DNA of 41,011 bases from Eggerthellales bacterium (GTDB lineage Bacteria > Actinomycetota > Coriobacteriia > Coriobacteriales > Eggerthellaceae): the NCBI GenBank assembly GCA_029225085.1, contig JAQXVU010000034.1, positions 1 to 41,011 of the forward strand, in the 5' to 3' direction. The notes beneath the pieces were generated by a model. The model was not told where the DNA came from and did not search any database. It was given only the letters and a program-made list of their open reading frames with translations. The translations under genes and the position numbers were made by a program. Positions 39,286-41,011 of this stretch are shown here, in pieces. Position 1 is the first letter of the stretch, and every line of letters starts with the position of its first letter.

Positions 39286-39390
39286 GAAGGCGCCGCTGCC
39301 TGGCGGGGTGCGGTGGAAGGTGCCGCCGCCTGGCATGGTGCGATGGAGGGCGTCACCTGGCGGGGTGTGGCAGAAGGAGTCGCTGCTCAG
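39286..39390 (+). repeat. Degenerate 30-base tandem repeat, 3.5 units
   Basis: Units start at 39286, 39316, 39346 (shortened by 3 bases) and 39373, each beginning GAAGG or GAGGG. The plus frame would read EGAAAWRGAV, EGAAAWHGAM, EGVTWRGVA, but no ribosome binding site precedes it. It lies upstream of the bile salt hydrolase start and after the GtrA stop; no other gene is seen in 39136-39407. Confidence 0.75.
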
Positions 39391-39407
39391 ATGCCGGATT
39401 TCCCGTG

Positions 39408-39878
39408 CTAGCGGAAAATCACGTAGCGGCACAAAAGGAAGCCCCAGCAGCCCTGACAGCCCATGGTGATGAGCTTGATGATCTCAGGGCCCCAGCCGGT
39501 GATGCCGGGAAGAACGGTGAGCATGACGTTGCAGAAGATGAGGTTCCAGCAGTACAAGGCGATGAACATGAGGACGCTGCGCAGGTAGTTGCCCGATGCC
39601 TTGAAGGTGATGTTGCGGTTCATGAGGTAGTTGTAGGAACCAGAGGCGATGATGGCGAAGACGTTGGCCAACCGCGGAGCTAGCCCTGCGAATTCTAAGG
39701 CCAGGAACACGCCCAGCTCTACGAAGGTCTGGGTGAAGGAAACGCCGCCGTACTTCCAGAGCTGGGAGAAGAAGCTGCCCTTGGGCTTGCTCTTCTTTGA
39801 GGTCTCGGTTGCAGCGCCGTCTGCCGGCATGGTTTCCGATGTCGCGTTCATTGGCAGCGCCTCGGCAGTTTCTTCCAC
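39408..39878 (-). CDS. GtrA-like membrane protein
   Basis: 156 residues from the GTG that follows AAAGGAG; an upstream TTG start is less likely. A charged 40-residue N-terminus with SKKSKPKGSFF precedes the GtrA domain: LWKYGGVSFTQTFVELGVFLAL, then ANVFAIIASGSYNYLMNRNITF (only family core noted), and two further helices ending CRYVIFR. Four membrane segments fit the family, which helps to flip lipid-linked sugars for cell-surface polysaccharides. No glycosyltransferase lies beside it. It diverges from a TetR gene. Confidence 0.85.
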   Translation of the reverse strand: MEETAEALPMNATSETMPADGAATETSKKSKPKGSFFSQLWKYGGVSFTQTFVELGVFLALEFAGLAPRLANVFAIIASGSYNYLMNRNITFKASGNYLRSVLMFIALYCWNLIFCNVMLTVLPGITGWGPEIIKLITMGCQGCWGFLLCRYVIFR

Positions 39879-39975
39879 GTTGTCTCCTTTCGCAATCGCC
39901 TTGTTATACCCCAAAGCTTTGTGGGAATCGTGAAATTGGCCCGATAATTGGTCATTTGCGGTTTTGATGATGATG

Positions 39976-40004
39976 TTACAGAGTGCAACGTTTTTGCGTA
40001 CAAT
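39976..40004 (+). promoter_or_regulatory. Promoter of the second TetR gene
   Basis: TTACAG (39976-39981) and TACAAT (39999-40004) have a 17-base spacing. GTTACA occurs both in the -35 region and again at about 40007, which may mark operator half-sites. Confidence 0.5.
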
Positions 40005-40038
40005 GCGTTACATATCTGCAGGGGATGAAAGGGGAACC

Positions 40039-40683
40039 ATGGCTGAAGAATCGCGCGAACAATCTGCGGCGTCTCAGATCCCTGATTCTGTCCCAGGGAT
40101 AGATCCTGAGACGGCGGCTGAGGTTATCTCCCTGGTAGATTCCGGTGCTGAGGCTCGCGTCAAGGCGTCTAAGAGCGCCAGGAAGCGCCTGACCGATGCC
40201 CTTATTTCCCTGACGGCCAGAAAGCCCCTATCCTCGATTTCCATCACGGAGCTTTGCGAGGAGGCTGGGGTTTCCCGTATGGCCTTCTATCGCAACTTCC
40301 AGTCTCTCGAGGAGATACTCACCTCTCGTCTGAACGAGCTGGTAGATGAGTATCGGGTGTACACCCGCCCACTGCTCTTGTCCGGTGAGCTTTGGTACAG
40401 CGTGGGCCACCTCACCATCTGCTTTTCCTTCTTCAAGGAGCACAGCGACTTCGCCGATTGTCTTTTGGCTTGCGGCTTCGGCGGCATGCTCGAAGACGTG
40501 ATCGCCGGCTTCATGTCCGAATGCTGGGGAGATGGTAGCCGCGAGATCGAATACGTGCTCGCCGCCTTTGCGGGCACCATCTGCTCGGCCTATCGCGCCT
40601 GGGCTCGCCATGGCTTCGAGGAGAGCCCCTACGATCTGGCAGTGCTGGTGGGGAAGTACCACACGGTCCCCTCCCGCCTGTAA
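40039..40683 (+). CDS. TetR family regulator
   Basis: 214 residues from the ATG after AAAGGGGAACC. A 50-residue N-terminal extension precedes the helix-turn-helix (about 58-98): ARKPLSSISITELCEEAGVS then RMAFYRNFQSLEEILTSRL. The C-terminal half (about 100-214) is the dimer and ligand domain of the DhaS/TetR_C type. It is divergent from GtrA and upstream of an unidentified gene, either of which could be its target. Confidence 0.9.
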   Translation: MAEESREQSAASQIPDSVPGIDPETAAEVISLVDSGAEARVKASKSARKRLTDALISLTARKPLSSISITELCEEAGVSRMAFYRNFQSLEEILTSRLNELVDEYRVYTRPLLLSGELWYSVGHLTICFSFFKEHSDFADCLLACGFGGMLEDVIAGFMSECWGDGSREIEYVLAAFAGTICSAYRAWARHGFEESPYDLAVLVGKYHTVPSRL

Positions 40684-40843
40684 GGCATTGCCGGCGCCAG
40701 CTTGGGTTAGCTTGGGCTTGTGCATTGGCTGCGCTGCCGACGCCCCTCTTTTCTCGTAAGGGTCAGGACACGGGTTTTGTGGGTGACCTAGGAGGCCTCC
40801 GTTCACGCTTCCGATATGTCGGGGCGGTATCATGGGCGCGGTA

Positions 40844-40884
40844 GTGCGATTTGCCCGATTGTGGCAGTTTGCCGGGCATCGCAC
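40844..40884. other. Hairpin upstream of the last gene
   Basis: GTGCGAT (40844-40850) pairs with ATCGCAC (40878-40884), and after a TT bulge GCCCG pairs with CGGGC, leaving a 15-base loop. It lies 57 bases before an ATG and lacks a T-run, so a regulatory RNA structure or an operator is more likely than a terminator. The remaining bases 40684-40940 hold no gene I can see. Confidence 0.45.
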
Positions 40885-40940
40885 CTCATGTAGCTCGTGG
40901 CTCATCATGGCACGGGATAACGCGAGAATAGGAGCGTGGA

Positions 40941-41011
40941 ATGATCAATCATTTCTGCAAGAAGAACCTCTGGGAGTGCTCTCAGACCCTGGCGGCGGTA
41001 GCTCAGGGCAG
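40941..41011 (+). CDS. N-terminal fragment of an unidentified protein
   Basis: An ATG preceded by AGGAG and a 6-base gap opens a frame that runs off the window after 23 codons (MINHFCKKNLWECSQTLAAV, then AQG). The segment LAAVAQG resembles the start of adenine-deaminase-type amidohydrolases, but this is too little to name it. The last bases also resemble the 5' part of a tRNA (see rejected items). Confidence 0.5.
   Translation, partial: MINHFCKKNLWECSQTLAAVAQG

Noticed and set aside
39208-39411. A 67-codon frame with EGAAAW repeats
   Set aside because: No ribosome binding site; it is the translation of the 30-base tandem repeat and runs opposite to the flanking genes.
40989-41011. A tRNA 5' end (GCGGCGGTAGCTCAGGGCAG)
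   Set aside because: The pattern TAGCTCAG fits a D-arm, but the window ends before the anticodon, and the same bases lie in a reading frame with a good ribosome binding site. It cannot be decided here, so it was not called.

Overview
The window joins two kinds of bacterial DNA. Bases 1 to about 2460 hold the 3' part of a sodium-pumping, biotin-dependent decarboxylase operon: the end of the carboxyltransferase, a gamma subunit, a biotin carrier with two biotinyl domains, and the beta subunit. The proteins resemble those of Bacteroidales, Prevotella-like. Their starts have A-rich leaders without a Shine-Dalgarno sequence. From about 2500 to the end, nearly every gene has a strong AGGAG-type ribosome binding site. 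The DNA is visibly more G+C rich, GTG and TTG starts occur, and the gene content suits a gut actinobacterium of the class Coriobacteriia (inferred; the family cannot be fixed from sequence alone). The boundary is abrupt, so a chimeric contig or a very recent transfer must be considered.

The Coriobacteriia-like part, in order: an unknown protein plus a Nudix hydrolase (2743-3812); a FeoA-FeoB fusion iron transporter behind a palindromic operator candidate (3946-6550); a repeat-rich 850-base gap between convergent genes; a sodium symporter (7408-8823, -) divergent from DAHP synthase (9159-10190, +); MarR and DegV (10376-11707, -); diaminopimelate dehydrogenase (11962-12942, -); a free-standing TipAS-type drug-binding protein (13028-13501, -) divergent from a Bce-type two-component/ABC peptide-sensing and detoxification operon (13853-18647, +); RsmJ and class III fructose bisphosphatase (18758-21203, -); and a methyltransferase behind a structured leader containing a small leader reading frame (21283-22193, +).

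Next come a phosphate block of Pit transporter, DUF47 partner, Ppx/GppA phosphatase, PhoP-like regulator and PhoR-like kinase (22475-27283, +); a NagD-type HAD phosphatase; a rubredoxin missed by length cut-offs (28302-28454, -); a MerR regulator with its own 19-bp-spacer promoter; two YtrA-type GntR modules, one with an ABC exporter and one with a DUF1648 membrane protein, each preceded by an inverted-repeat operator; an alpha/beta hydrolase; a Gfo/Idh/MocA oxidoreductase; and an HsmA-like membrane protein with a TetR regulator. The TetR gene is divergent from an SDR dehydrogenase, which converges on a bile salt hydrolase (38155-39135, -). The window ends with a GtrA protein, another TetR regulator and the first codons of an unknown gene.

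Three themes stand out. First, many genes sit with a regulator of their own (GntR, MerR, TetR, MarR, two two-component systems), and several operators are readable. Second, intergenic regions carry short degenerate tandem repeats with periods of about 13 to 71 bases, some copying the 3' end of the neighbouring gene. Third, there are two complex palindromic repeat elements (6831-7105 and 32771-32936) and a 27-bp hairpin (6610-6686). The most system-like novelty is the 5' region of the methyltransferase gene at 21283-21473, which looks like a ribosome-dependent attenuator of the kind known for inducible resistance genes. No CRISPR array, complete tRNA, rRNA or transposase gene was seen.
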